A stretch of 64,000 nucleotides of DNA from Lachnospiraceae bacterium (GTDB lineage: Bacteria; Bacillota; Clostridia; Lachnospirales; Lachnospiraceae), in NCBI GenBank assembly GCA_016280395.1, contig JAEEGQ010000105.1:29962-93961 (forward strand), given 5' to 3'. Numbering within the stretch: position 1 is the stretch's first letter; every line of letters starts with the position of its first letter. Under the pieces are notes generated by a model. That model worked only from the letters and a program-made list of their open reading frames with translations, had not been told where the DNA came from and made no database searches. Positions 20,117-28,477 of the stretch are shown in pieces. The position numbers and the translations under genes are program-made.

Positions 20117-21529
20117 TTGTCGGAAACCAAAAAAATCTACGTACTTGACACCAACATTCTTCTTCAGAATGCAAACGCGATCCTGGGATTTGCGGATAAC
20201 GAAGTCGTTATCACGGCAACCACGCTCCAGGAGCTGGACAGCTTAAAGACTGCCCCCGGCGAGACCGGTTACAGGGCAAGAGAAGCTATCCGCGCCATTT
20301 CACGCCTGTCCGAATACGGAGATTTCCTGACCGGGATCCCCGTCAACTGTTCGGAAGGTGAAAGCGGCCTGTTCAGGATCGAACCAAACGGTACAAAGAC
20401 ATCCCTGCTCCCGAACGGCTTTTCACTCGATAAAGCCGACAACCGCATCATCAACTCCTCCCTTACCATCAAAAAAGAATCGGAAAGACCGGTATTTCTT
20501 ATCACGAATGATGTTTCCATGCGTGTGAACGCATCTATCTGCGGGCTGGATGTACAAGGGTACAGAAACGATCAGATTGAGCGGGAAGACAGTTACAACG
20601 GTCGATCAGTGGTACAGGTATCGCCTTCTGTTATGCAAAAGCTCTACCGGACAGTTAACGCAGGCTATAAAACGCTTATCAATTTCAATGAGATATCCCC
20701 CGAAAAGCTGAAAGTAACGCCCGAACTTAACGAGTATGTCACCTTTGTCTCGGGCACAGAGCTGTTCCTCGCGCGTTATGTGGGACATGAACTCGAGACC
20801 GGATGCGAGGTTGAGGACGCAGCCTTCTTTGCGGCAGTGAGAAAGGATATGTCACCAATGGGGATAACGCCCCGCAACAGCGCGCAGAGGATGGCGCTTG
20901 ACGCACTCCTTGCCCCGCCTGAAGATGTCCCGCTCGTTATCTTAAAGGGTGCGGCTGGCACGGCAAAAACCTTTCTGTCGCTTGCTGCCGGTCTGCAGTG
21001 GACTCTTGGCAAGAAATACGACAAGATGATGATAACCCGCACCAACACGCTTTCCGATGCGGATATAGGTTTTCTTCCCGGCACCTTAGAGGAAAAGATG
21101 GGCCCTCTCGTAGCACCTTTTATGGATAACCTTGAGTCCATAATACGCAGCAGCGGCGAAGAGAGCGACCAGATAAAGCTTCAGATCGAAGACTTCTTTG
21201 AGACCGGTATCATAGAGATATGTTCTGTTGCATATATGCGCGGGCGTTCCCTTACCCACACCTTCCTGATAATAGACGAGGCGCAGAATGCAACGGTCGG
21301 ACAGATACTCGAGATAGTCACACGCGCGGGAGAAGGCACAAAGGTCGTTCTTTGCGGCGACCCGGACCAGATCGACAATCCGCGTCTTGACCGTCTTAAC
21401 AACGGACTTGCCTTTGCTTCGGAGCGAATGAAGGGATCAAAGCTCTGCGCACAGATAACCTTCACCCAGGATGAGACCGTGAGGAGCAAGCTTGCCGCGG
21501 AAGGAGCCGTAAGGCTTACACAGCGCTGA
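20117..21529 (+). CDS. PhoH-family ATPase with N-terminal PIN domain
   Basis: 470-residue fusion of a PIN ribonuclease-like domain (starts KKIYVLDTNILLQNAN, acidic residues at TTLQELD and DNRIIN) with a PhoH-type ATPase. The ATPase half has Walker A LKGAAGTAKTFLSLAAG and Walker B HTFLIIDEAQNAT. This PhoH2/YlaK architecture is linked to RNA processing or unwinding. The TTG start is chosen because GGAGG (20104-20108) is 8 nt upstream and the promoter lies at 20015-20043, inside the longest open frame. The large deaminase-like gene follows within 60 nt and may be co-transcribed. Confidence 0.88.
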   Translation: MSETKKIYVLDTNILLQNANAILGFADNEVVITATTLQELDSLKTAPGETGYRAREAIRAISRLSEYGDFLTGIPVNCSEGESGLFRIEPNGTKTSLLPNGFSLDKADNRIINSSLTIKKESERPVFLITNDVSMRVNASICGLDVQGYRNDQIEREDSYNGRSVVQVSPSVMQKLYRTVNAGYKTLINFNEISPEKLKVTPELNEYVTFVSGTELFLARYVGHELETGCEVEDAAFFAAVRKDMSPMGITPRNSAQRMALDALLAPPEDVPLVILKGAAGTAKTFLSLAAGLQWTLGKKYDKMMITRTNTLSDADIGFLPGTLEEKMGPLVAPFMDNLESIIRSSGEESDQIKLQIEDFFETGIIEICSVAYMRGRSLTHTFLIIDEAQNATVGQILEIVTRAGEGTKVVLCGDPDQIDNPRLDRLNNGLAFASERMKGSKLCAQITFTQDETVRSKLAAEGAVRLTQR

Positions 21530-21586
21530 CGGATATCGCCGTTATGTACGGAATGATGAGTTTTATCCAACGAAATGGGGATTTAT

Positions 21587-24022
21587 ATGACTTACTTTAC
21601 CTACTTTTTTCTGGACAAAGAGAAGGACATTATTGTTAATCTTTACAAGGACCTTGAGAAGCTCTCCTTTGAGCTTGAGACCCCGAACCACCACTCGGGG
21701 AACCTTATCCGGAACCTTGCGAAGCTTTGCGGGCTGCCGCTTAGCACAAAGGAAAACGGGATGCTCGTGATCCGCGGTGAGGTGCCATGCTTTGTGGACG
21801 GGAGTAACAGCGAGGTCTATGTTTTTATGCTCGGAAACATGAAAGCAGCGGAAGTTTATCCGGACGGGACCGTCAAACAGGAAGCTTTTATTCCCGCGAT
21901 CTCCAAAACGCTGATGTCCCAGACGAGAGATTACAGCCTGGAGCTCGGAAAGACCATATTCAGGTCTTATATCCCAAAAGAACTTAAGTTCCGATCGGAT
22001 CTGCATACCCACATGAACGGCAACCTTGCACCGGATGTGATGATAGCCCTTGGAATACGGCACCAGATAAGGTATCCCCTGTATTACGTGAAAAAACTGG
22101 GGCTAAAGCTCAGTGCGCTTCAGGAAAGCGTTGTCCTCCAGCAGCGTGAGAAGGTCGCAAAACAGTTTGTAAACTCGGGGCTTGCCGGGAAATACCTTGC
22201 CCGCAAGATTGACGACGAGACCTTTATTAATTTCGCGGACCTGATCTTAAATAACCTCGACAATGCCGAGGAAAACATAGTAAAGATCAGGGGATCCCTG
22301 TCCGTGCTAAAAGACGGTCAGGCTGTTTTTACAAACCTTGAAAAGGTGTACCTTTACAGGTATGTTTTCGCAAAAGGCCGTGAAAGCGAGGAAAAGACAG
22401 AGATACACAGCGTTTCGGCTATCCCTGACGAGGACGTAAAGAAAACCCTTGAACGGATGTTAAGAGACTCTGAAACTAAGGAATACCGCGACAATACCAT
22501 CTTCCAGGACAAGCTTCTCTGGATAGCAAGGGGCTACAAGGCCCAGGGGATAAGCTATGTCGAGATAGCGGATACAACGCTTGTGAAGAAGTATGAGTCC
22601 GTAAAGATGCTGACGGAAGTGCACGAGATAATGCCAAAGATCTACAGGGAAACGGGCGTGATGATCAGGTTCCTCGCAGCCATCAGGCGTATCCCACTCA
22701 CGATCGTTAAAGACAGGATAACACCGTCGGACTATATAACAAAAAACCTTGAAGTGCTAAAGGCTGTGGCTGTCGACCCTTATGTTTCGGGTTGCGACTT
22801 TGTGGGCGAGGAGATAACGGATATCATCACGCTCAAGCCTGTTTTTAAGGAGATCGCAAAGATAGCGGCGGAGGACCCCACCTTCGTTATCCGCATTCAT
22901 GCGGGCGAAAACGACAGCACAAAGGATAACATAGCCCACAGTATAGAGTGCGTGAAGGACGGGCTAACAAAGGGGCAGAAGATGCCTCTTGTCCGGCTCG
23001 GACATGGGCTTTATACTTATGGATTCAGATCTGAAAAAGGCAGAAAGGTGCTGAAAGAACTTAAGGAGAACAATATCGTCCTTGAGTTCCAGATTACATC
23101 AAATGTGCGCCTCAACAACCTGAATTCCCTGGAAGGCCACCCGCTGAAGGCGTATCTTCGAAACGGCATCGCCTGTGTGCAGGGTACGGACGGTGCGGCG
23201 ATGTACGGCACAAGCCCTATTGATGAGCAGCTTACGCTGATGAACCTGCTTGACCTCTCGTATGATGACCTGAAAAAGATGAAAGATGCGGAAAGTGCCG
23301 TGATCGAACAGGGACAGGAGGCTTATTCACAAAAGAAATACCGCCTGAAAAAGCTGCAGGGGGACCGTGATCTTGAGGAATTCCTGCTTTCAAGGATGAC
23401 GCCTGCGGATTCTGCGGTAACGCTGAAGGGCGTGAAAAAACTGGATGCCGAATTTGAACTTAAGGACATGATAGAGGAACTGCCCTGGGATCTTACGCCG
23501 GTTATCGTGATGGGCGGAAGCTTCAATACCGACAAACGCACTACAAAGGTGACGGCAGAGGGCACAGAACAGCTGGACAGGCTTATGGAAAGCCTTGATC
23601 CGTCCGAGGTATGCTTTGTGATAGGTCATAAGATCGCGGGCTATGAGAAGCATATTGTCGAGAATAATTCCAAGGGTTTCAGGATATTTGCCGTTGTGCC
23701 TTCGCTTATCACAAAACAGGAGAAGAAAAGGCTGACGGATGCAAAAGTTGCTGTCAGGGTTTCGACGGAGAGCGAAGGCACCGGGATTTACAAGAGTTTT
23801 AATTACGAGATCTTCGAGCGAAGACCGTCGGTTGTCATAGCCTTTGACGGAAACTCCGCCGCCGCGAATATGATCCAGGAGGCAAAGAACGGGAAAGGCA
23901 AAGCAAAGATCCTTGTATACAGGCACACCAAAGCGCTTCGGGAGAAGGCCGGATCCCTTGAAGGATATGTAAGCTTTTTTGACAGCGAAAACCCTTTGGC
24001 AACGGTATTGATGGGTCTTTAA
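21587..24022 (+). CDS. Large adenosine-deaminase-like protein with extra C-terminal domain
   Basis: 811-residue amidohydrolase-superfamily protein. The metal-site pattern of adenosine deaminases is complete: HTH (H140, H142), HAGEN (H438, E441), GHG (H473) and D535. The residue after D535 is Gly, where classical deaminases have a second Asp contacting the purine, so substrate preference may differ. About 135 N-terminal residues precede the barrel, a large insertion separates the first two motifs, and an alpha/beta domain of about 175 residues follows (from PVIVMGGSFNTDKRTT), resembling a Rossmann or SLOG-type nucleotide pocket (tentative). ATG 21587 has GGGGA 6 nt upstream; 21575 is an alternative. 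Transcription ends at a hairpin overlapping the pyrK promoter. Confidence 0.75.
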   Translation: MTYFTYFFLDKEKDIIVNLYKDLEKLSFELETPNHHSGNLIRNLAKLCGLPLSTKENGMLVIRGEVPCFVDGSNSEVYVFMLGNMKAAEVYPDGTVKQEAFIPAISKTLMSQTRDYSLELGKTIFRSYIPKELKFRSDLHTHMNGNLAPDVMIALGIRHQIRYPLYYVKKLGLKLSALQESVVLQQREKVAKQFVNSGLAGKYLARKIDDETFINFADLILNNLDNAEENIVKIRGSLSVLKDGQAVFTNLEKVYLYRYVFAKGRESEEKTEIHSVSAIPDEDVKKTLERMLRDSETKEYRDNTIFQDKLLWIARGYKAQGISYVEIADTTLVKKYESVKMLTEVHEIMPKIYRETGVMIRFLAAIRRIPLTIVKDRITPSDYITKNLEVLKAVAVDPYVSGCDFVGEEITDIITLKPVFKEIAKIAAEDPTFVIRIHAGENDSTKDNIAHSIECVKDGLTKGQKMPLVRLGHGLYTYGFRSEKGRKVLKELKENNIVLEFQITSNVRLNNLNSLEGHPLKAYLRNGIACVQGTDGAAMYGTSPIDEQLTLMNLLDLSYDDLKKMKDAESAVIEQGQEAYSQKKYRLKKLQGDRDLEEFLLSRMTPADSAVTLKGVKKLDAEFELKDMIEELPWDLTPVIVMGGSFNTDKRTTKVTAEGTEQLDRLMESLDPSEVCFVIGHKIAGYEKHIVENNSKGFRIFAVVPSLITKQEKKRLTDAKVAVRVSTESEGTGIYKSFNYEIFERRPSVVIAFDGNSAAANMIQEAKNGKGKAKILVYRHTKALREKAGSLEGYVSFFDSENPLATVLMGL

Positions 24023-24059
24023 CGGGTTTGCAAGTTGGCTTTTAACGGGTTTGCAAGTT
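24018..24059 (+). repeat. 19-bp tandem direct repeat after the deaminase-like gene
   Basis: TTTAACGGGTTTGCAAGTT occurs at 24018-24036 (overlapping the stop codon) and again at 24041-24059. Either copy can pair with the same downstream strand at 24062-24075. Confidence 0.85.
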
Positions 24060-24081
24060 TTCTTGTAAACCCGTTAGTTTT
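24044..24081 (+). terminator. Terminator hairpin before pyrK
   Basis: AACGGGTTTGCAAG (24044-24057) pairs with CTTGTAAACCCGTT (24062-24075) with one G-T wobble, loop TTTT, followed by AGTTTTAT. Confidence 0.75.
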
Positions 24082-24091
24082 ATGTTACAAT
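24063..24091 (+). promoter_or_regulatory. pyrK promoter overlapping the terminator
   Basis: TTGTAA (24063-24068), 17-nt spacer, TACAAT (24086-24091). The -35 lies in the descending arm of the upstream terminator hairpin. Confidence 0.55.
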
Positions 24092-24133
24092 AATCAGATA
24101 GATGGTTTTGATCCTGTATTCGAGGAGATTCGC

Positions 24134-24904
24134 ATGAATATAATCAGACAGAGAATGACTGTAGTTTCAAACGACTGCTTACAGCCGGGGATCTTCAGTA
24201 TGTGGCTTAAGAACCGCGCCATTACTGAGCTTGCAAAGCCCGGTCAGTTTATTGATTTTTATCTTAAAGATCCGAGCCGCCTTTTGCCGCGTCCCATCAG
24301 CATTTGCGAGATAGACAGGGAAAACGACAGGGTACGCATAGTATTCCGTGTTGCGGGGGCAGGAACGGACGAGATAGCGCATCTTGATCCGGGTGATACC
24401 ATAGAGGCTGTGGGGCCTCTTGGAAACGGATACAAGCCGCAAAACGACGGGGCAGTGCTGCTGGTGGGCGGCGGAATAGGGATCCCTCCGCTCCTTGAGC
24501 TTGCAAAACAACTGAAATGCAAAAAGACTGTAGTTCTCGGGTACAGGGACGAAAACACTTTCCTTGCCGACGAATTCAGACAATATGCCGATGTTCTGAT
24601 AGCGACCGAGGACGGGAGTGTCGGTACAAAGGGTTTTGTAACGGATTGCATAGAGCAGAATGATGTTGAAGCAAATTACGTATACAGCTGCGGCCCGATG
24701 CCCATGCTAAAAAATGTTGCAAAGATGGCGCAGGAAGCCGGGATACCGGCTTACGTCTCCCTTGAGGAACGCATGGCCTGCGGTATCGGAGCCTGCCTCG
24801 GGTGCATTGTCAAAACAAAGGAAAAGGATTCCCACACCAACGTCAAAAATGCGAGGATATGCACGGAAGGCCCTGTATTTCTTGCGGATACGCTCGACTG
24901 GTAA
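24134..24904 (+). CDS. pyrK: Dihydroorotate dehydrogenase B electron-transfer subunit PyrK
   Basis: Passes electrons between the FMN of PyrD and NAD through FAD and a [2Fe-2S] cluster. 256 residues. The ferredoxin-reductase-like FAD part (LPRPISICEID) and NAD part (VLLVGGGIGIPPLLELA) are followed by the cluster ligands CGIGACLGC and a fourth Cys about 16 residues on (ARICTEGPVF). ATG at 24134 has GAGGAG 6 nt upstream. First gene of pyrK-pyrD-pyrE. Confidence 0.95.
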   Translation: MNIIRQRMTVVSNDCLQPGIFSMWLKNRAITELAKPGQFIDFYLKDPSRLLPRPISICEIDRENDRVRIVFRVAGAGTDEIAHLDPGDTIEAVGPLGNGYKPQNDGAVLLVGGGIGIPPLLELAKQLKCKKTVVLGYRDENTFLADEFRQYADVLIATEDGSVGTKGFVTDCIEQNDVEANYVYSCGPMPMLKNVAKMAQEAGIPAYVSLEERMACGIGACLGCIVKTKEKDSHTNVKNARICTEGPVFLADTLDW

Positions 24905-24930
24905 GACAAAGAACAGTTTACGGACCGGTT

Positions 24931-24958
24931 AACGCGAAAGCAGTTTTTCGCGTTTTAT
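24931..24958 (+). terminator. Hairpin with T-run between pyrK and pyrD
   Basis: AACGCGAAA (24931-24939) pairs with TTTCGCGTT (24946-24954), loop GCAGTT, then TTAT. It is a possible intercistronic attenuator 17 nt before the pyrD start. Confidence 0.5.
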
Positions 24959-24974
24959 CGTGATCGGAGGATAG

Positions 24975-25877
24975 ATGAACACAGAAGTAAGCATTGCGGG
25001 GATAACCTTCAAAAACCCGGTAATGACAGCATCCGGGACCTTCGGTTCCGGAATGGAATATGGAGAATTTATAGATCTCTCCGCTCTTGGGGGAGTTGTA
25101 ACAAAAGGCGTTTCTGCAACGCCATGGGAGGGAAATCCCACACCCCGTGTCTGCGAGACTCCTTCGGGCATGCTTAATGCCATCGGACTCCAGAACCCCG
25201 GGGCAGAACTTTTTATAAAGCGCGACCTGCCATTTCTTCGCCAGTATGATACAAGGGTGATCGTGAACGTTTGCGGCCACACGGAAGAAGAGTATGTTGA
25301 CGCCATAGAGCTTCTTAACGACACTTCTGCCGATATGTTCGAGATAAACATTTCCTGTCCTAACGTAAAAGAGGGAGGTATAGCCTTTGGAACCAACGCA
25401 AAGTCGGTGGAGAGTATCACAAAGCGCCTTAAGGCAGTCAGCAAAAAGCCTGTGATCATGAAACTATCGCCTAACGTCACGGATATCGCGGAGATGGCAC
25501 GGGCAGCGGAAAGCGGCGGAGCAGACGCAGTTTCGCTGATCAACACCCTTATGGGCATGAAGATCGATATAGAAAAACGCAAGCCTTTCCTTGCAAACAG
25601 GACCGGCGGCCTTTCGGGCCCTGCAATCCGGCCTGTGGCGGTAAATATGGTCTACAGGACGGCAAAGGCTGTGAAGATCCCTGTTATCGGAATGGGCGGT
25701 ATCACAAGCGGAGAGGACGCTTTAGAGTTCCTGATGGCCGGCGCCACCTGCGTTTGCGTGGGCACGGCGAACTTCCGCGAACCATACAGCACCATCCGGA
25801 CTGTTGTGGGGATCGAAAAATATATGCGTAATCATGAGATCGAAGATATCCACGAACTGATCGGGTGCGTGGATTGA
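24975..25877 (+). CDS. pyrD: Dihydroorotate dehydrogenase B, catalytic subunit
   Basis: Oxidises dihydroorotate to orotate with FMN. 300 residues, typical class 1B length. The N-terminal ITFKNPVMTASGTFGSG, the active-site loop NISCPNVKEGG (catalytic Cys) and the FMN phosphate loops GMGGITSGEDALEFLMAGA are visible. GGAGG lies 4 nt before ATG. Works as a heterotetramer with PyrK encoded just upstream. pyrE follows 15 nt later. Confidence 0.96.
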   Translation: MNTEVSIAGITFKNPVMTASGTFGSGMEYGEFIDLSALGGVVTKGVSATPWEGNPTPRVCETPSGMLNAIGLQNPGAELFIKRDLPFLRQYDTRVIVNVCGHTEEEYVDAIELLNDTSADMFEINISCPNVKEGGIAFGTNAKSVESITKRLKAVSKKPVIMKLSPNVTDIAEMARAAESGGADAVSLINTLMGMKIDIEKRKPFLANRTGGLSGPAIRPVAVNMVYRTAKAVKIPVIGMGGITSGEDALEFLMAGATCVCVGTANFREPYSTIRTVVGIEKYMRNHEIEDIHELIGCVD

Positions 25878-25892
25878 CGAAAGGAAAGACAA

Positions 25893-26567
25893 ATGGAACA
25901 GTATAAGCAGGAATTTATTGAATTCATGGTGGATTCGGATGTCTTAAAGTTTGGCGAATTCACCTTAAAGAGCGGCAGAAAATCCCCTTTCTTCATGAAC
26001 GCGGGGGCATATGTTACCGGCGCGCAGCTCGCAAGACTCGGAGAATACTACGCAAAGGCCATCCACGAGCACTACGGTGACGATTTCGACGTTTTGTTCG
26101 GACCGGCCTATAAAGGCATACCTTTAAGCGTAGCCACCGTTATCGCCTATTCTAAGCTCTTTGGCAAGGAGATCAGATATTGCTCGAACCGCAAGGAAGA
26201 AAAAGATCACGGCGACACGGGAATCCTGCTCGGCAGCAAGCTTAAAGACGGGGACAGGGTAGTGATCATAGAAGATGTCACAACCTCCGGAAAGTCCATT
26301 GAAGAGACCTTCCCCATACTCAAAGCGCAGGCAAACGTTGAGATAAAAGGCCTTATGGTATCTTTGAACCGCGGGGAGCGCGGCAAGGGCGAGAAATGTG
26401 CTCTCGACGAGATCACGGAAACCTACGGATTCCCTGCAAATGCCATTGTTTCCATGAAAGAAGTTGTTGAATATTTGCACAATAAGTCTTATAATGGCAG
26501 AGTGGTGATAGATGACCGGATCAAAGCCGCAATAGACGGGTATTACAGGGAATACGGCGCAAAATAA
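25893..26567 (+). CDS. pyrE: Orotate phosphoribosyltransferase
   Basis: Joins orotate to PRPP to give OMP in pyrimidine synthesis. 224 residues. The PRPP-binding motif is VVIIEDVTTSGKSIEE. The N-terminal FGEFTLKSGRKSPFFMNAG and FGPAYKGIPLS are typical of the family. A short hairpin terminator follows. pyrF and the earlier pathway genes are elsewhere. Confidence 0.95.
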   Translation: MEQYKQEFIEFMVDSDVLKFGEFTLKSGRKSPFFMNAGAYVTGAQLARLGEYYAKAIHEHYGDDFDVLFGPAYKGIPLSVATVIAYSKLFGKEIRYCSNRKEEKDHGDTGILLGSKLKDGDRVVIIEDVTTSGKSIEETFPILKAQANVEIKGLMVSLNRGERGKGEKCALDEITETYGFPANAIVSMKEVVEYLHNKSYNGRVVIDDRIKAAIDGYYREYGAK

Positions 26568-26583
26568 GGTCTTAAGACCGCAT

Positions 26584-26604
26584 GGCAGGGCAACCTGTCT
26601 TTTT
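26584..26604 (+). terminator. Terminator after pyrE
   Basis: GGCAGG/CCTGTC stem (one G-T pair) with GCAA tetraloop, followed by TTTTT (26600-26604). The palindrome GGTCTTAAGACC lies just upstream at 26568-26579. Confidence 0.65.
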
Positions 26605-26660
26605 ACGCGTTACGGGAGTATGTGAGGAGCTGCTTTTTGGCGGCACAGAGAGGAAACAGG

Positions 26661-27827
26661 ATGAAAGATAAACTATTTGCTGAATTTACGAAGGTTTTCG
26701 GAAGCACGGAGGGAGCGGGATTTTTCTTTGCACCCGGACGCGTGAACCTTATAGGTGAGCATACAGACTACAACGGCGGGCATGTTTTCCCGTGCGCTCT
26801 TACGATCGGGACATACGGCGTTGCAAGAAAAAGAAGCGACAAAAAGCTTCGCTTTTACTCGGTCAACTTTGAACAGATCGGCATTATTGAGGCAGATCTT
26901 GATTCGATAAAATACGACAAGGAGCAGAACTGGGCCAACTATCCCCTTGGTGTGTTAAAGACCTGCTTGGGATTGGGCTACAAGGCAGATTGCGGCCTCG
27001 AGCTCCTGCTTTTCGGAAATATCCCGAATTCTTCGGGGCTTTCCTCTTCGGCTTCCGTCGAGGTGCTTACCTGCTTTATCGCAAAGACGCTCTACGGCTG
27101 GGATATCGATAATATCTTAAATGCAAAGATCGGCCAGAAGGCAGAAAATGAGTTCATCGGCGTAAACTGCGGCATCATGGACCAGTTCGCGATAGCAATG
27201 GGCAAAAAAGACCACGCGATCTTCCTTGATACGGCAGATCTGAGCTATGAGTACGCTCCGGTAGTGCTTGAGGGCATGAAGCTCGTTGTTGCATGCAGCA
27301 ACAAGAAGCGCGGTCTCGGAGATTCGAAGTATAATGAACGCAGGAGCCAGTGTGAAGAGGCTCTCCGCCGCGTCAACGGGCATGAAAAGGTCGAATCCTG
27401 GGGATCGATCAGCGGTGAGAAGTTCGAGACCTTGCGTAAATACATCAATGATGAAGTGCTCGAGCGCAGGGCAAAGCATGCCGTTTACGAGAACGAGCGC
27501 ACCGTTAAGGCGGTTGCCGCACTTAAGGCAAACGACATCAAGCTCTTCGGCGAGCTTATGAACGCTTCGCATGTTTCGCTCCGTGACGATTACGAAGTTA
27601 CGGGCATTGAGCTTGACACCCTTGTGGAAACCTCATGGAAGCAGGAAGGATGTGTCGGATCCCGCATGACAGGCGCAGGCTTCGGAGGATGTACCGTAAG
27701 CATTGTTAAGGATGAGTGTGTAGACAGCTTTATAAAGAACGTATCGGAGGCATACCTTGCAAAGATCGGTTATAAAGCGGATTTTTATGTATTAAGCATC
27801 GGAGACGGTCCCGAAAGACTTGACTGA
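26661..27827 (+). CDS. galK: Galactokinase
   Basis: Phosphorylates galactose at C1 in the Leloir pathway. GHMP kinase of 388 residues with the galactokinase signature VNLIGEHTDYNGG, ATP motif PNSSGLSSSASVEVL and motif 3 GSRMTGAGFGGCTVSI. The start is ATG 26661 after AGAGGAAAC; an upstream in-frame start has no ribosome site. galT and galE are not adjacent. The next gene begins 9 nt later. Confidence 0.95.
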   Translation: MKDKLFAEFTKVFGSTEGAGFFFAPGRVNLIGEHTDYNGGHVFPCALTIGTYGVARKRSDKKLRFYSVNFEQIGIIEADLDSIKYDKEQNWANYPLGVLKTCLGLGYKADCGLELLLFGNIPNSSGLSSSASVEVLTCFIAKTLYGWDIDNILNAKIGQKAENEFIGVNCGIMDQFAIAMGKKDHAIFLDTADLSYEYAPVVLEGMKLVVACSNKKRGLGDSKYNERRSQCEEALRRVNGHEKVESWGSISGEKFETLRKYINDEVLERRAKHAVYENERTVKAVAALKANDIKLFGELMNASHVSLRDDYEVTGIELDTLVETSWKQEGCVGSRMTGAGFGGCTVSIVKDECVDSFIKNVSEAYLAKIGYKADFYVLSIGDGPERLD

Positions 27828-27835
27828 GAGGTTTT

Positions 27836-28477
27836 ATGGACGATTACGAAGTAAGAAACACAACACGGGAAAACGATGTCACGGCCGGAAGCGGTACAGC
27901 ATCGGTAAATGAAGGCCTGGGAAACGGAAAAAAGCAGAAAAAACCCATGACCAGAAAGCAGATCATCAAAGAGATCTTAAGCTACGCCTTCTATATCGGC
28001 CTTGCGGTATGCATTGCGCTTTTATGGCGTACCTTTGTGCTGATGAAGGTGGAGGTCATCTCGGGCTCCATGGAGAATACCATGAAAAAAGGCGACAGGC
28101 TCATGGTATCGAAGCTTCCCTACATTTTCGGTTCGGTGCAGAGGGGAGATATCATCGTGTTCCATTATCCGGATGACGAGAGCCAGACCTATGTAAAACG
28201 CGTGATCGGGCTTCCGGGTGACGAAGTGGATATCTCCGAAGGAAAGGTAAGGGTGAACGGTGTCCTTTTGTATGAGGACTATCTCGGTTCGACCGATACA
28301 AAGAGCTTTGGCCCGTTCCATGTCCCGTCGGGGTGCTATTTTGTAATGGGTGACAACAGGAGCAATTCCCACGATTCAAGGTATTGGGAACATAAATATG
28401 TGATGGAGAGTCAAGTTGTCGGAAAAGCATTGTTCAAATACAAACCCAAGATCGAAAGGCTGTATAAGGACAAGTAA
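27836..28477 (+). CDS. lepB: Signal peptidase I
   Basis: Membrane serine protease that removes signal peptides. 213 residues with an N-terminal cytoplasmic tail of about 45 hydrophilic residues and one membrane helix (about 48-70). Catalytic S78 is in VISGSMENT and catalytic K121 in TYVKRVIGLPGD. The conserved GDNRSNSHDSR lies near the C-terminus. A Gram-positive SipS-like enzyme with a single anchor. Its 3' end overlaps the next gene by 62 nt. Confidence 0.94.
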   Translation: MDDYEVRNTTRENDVTAGSGTASVNEGLGNGKKQKKPMTRKQIIKEILSYAFYIGLAVCIALLWRTFVLMKVEVISGSMENTMKKGDRLMVSKLPYIFGSVQRGDIIVFHYPDDESQTYVKRVIGLPGDEVDISEGKVRVNGVLLYEDYLGSTDTKSFGPFHVPSGCYFVMGDNRSNSHDSRYWEHKYVMESQVVGKALFKYKPKIERLYKDK

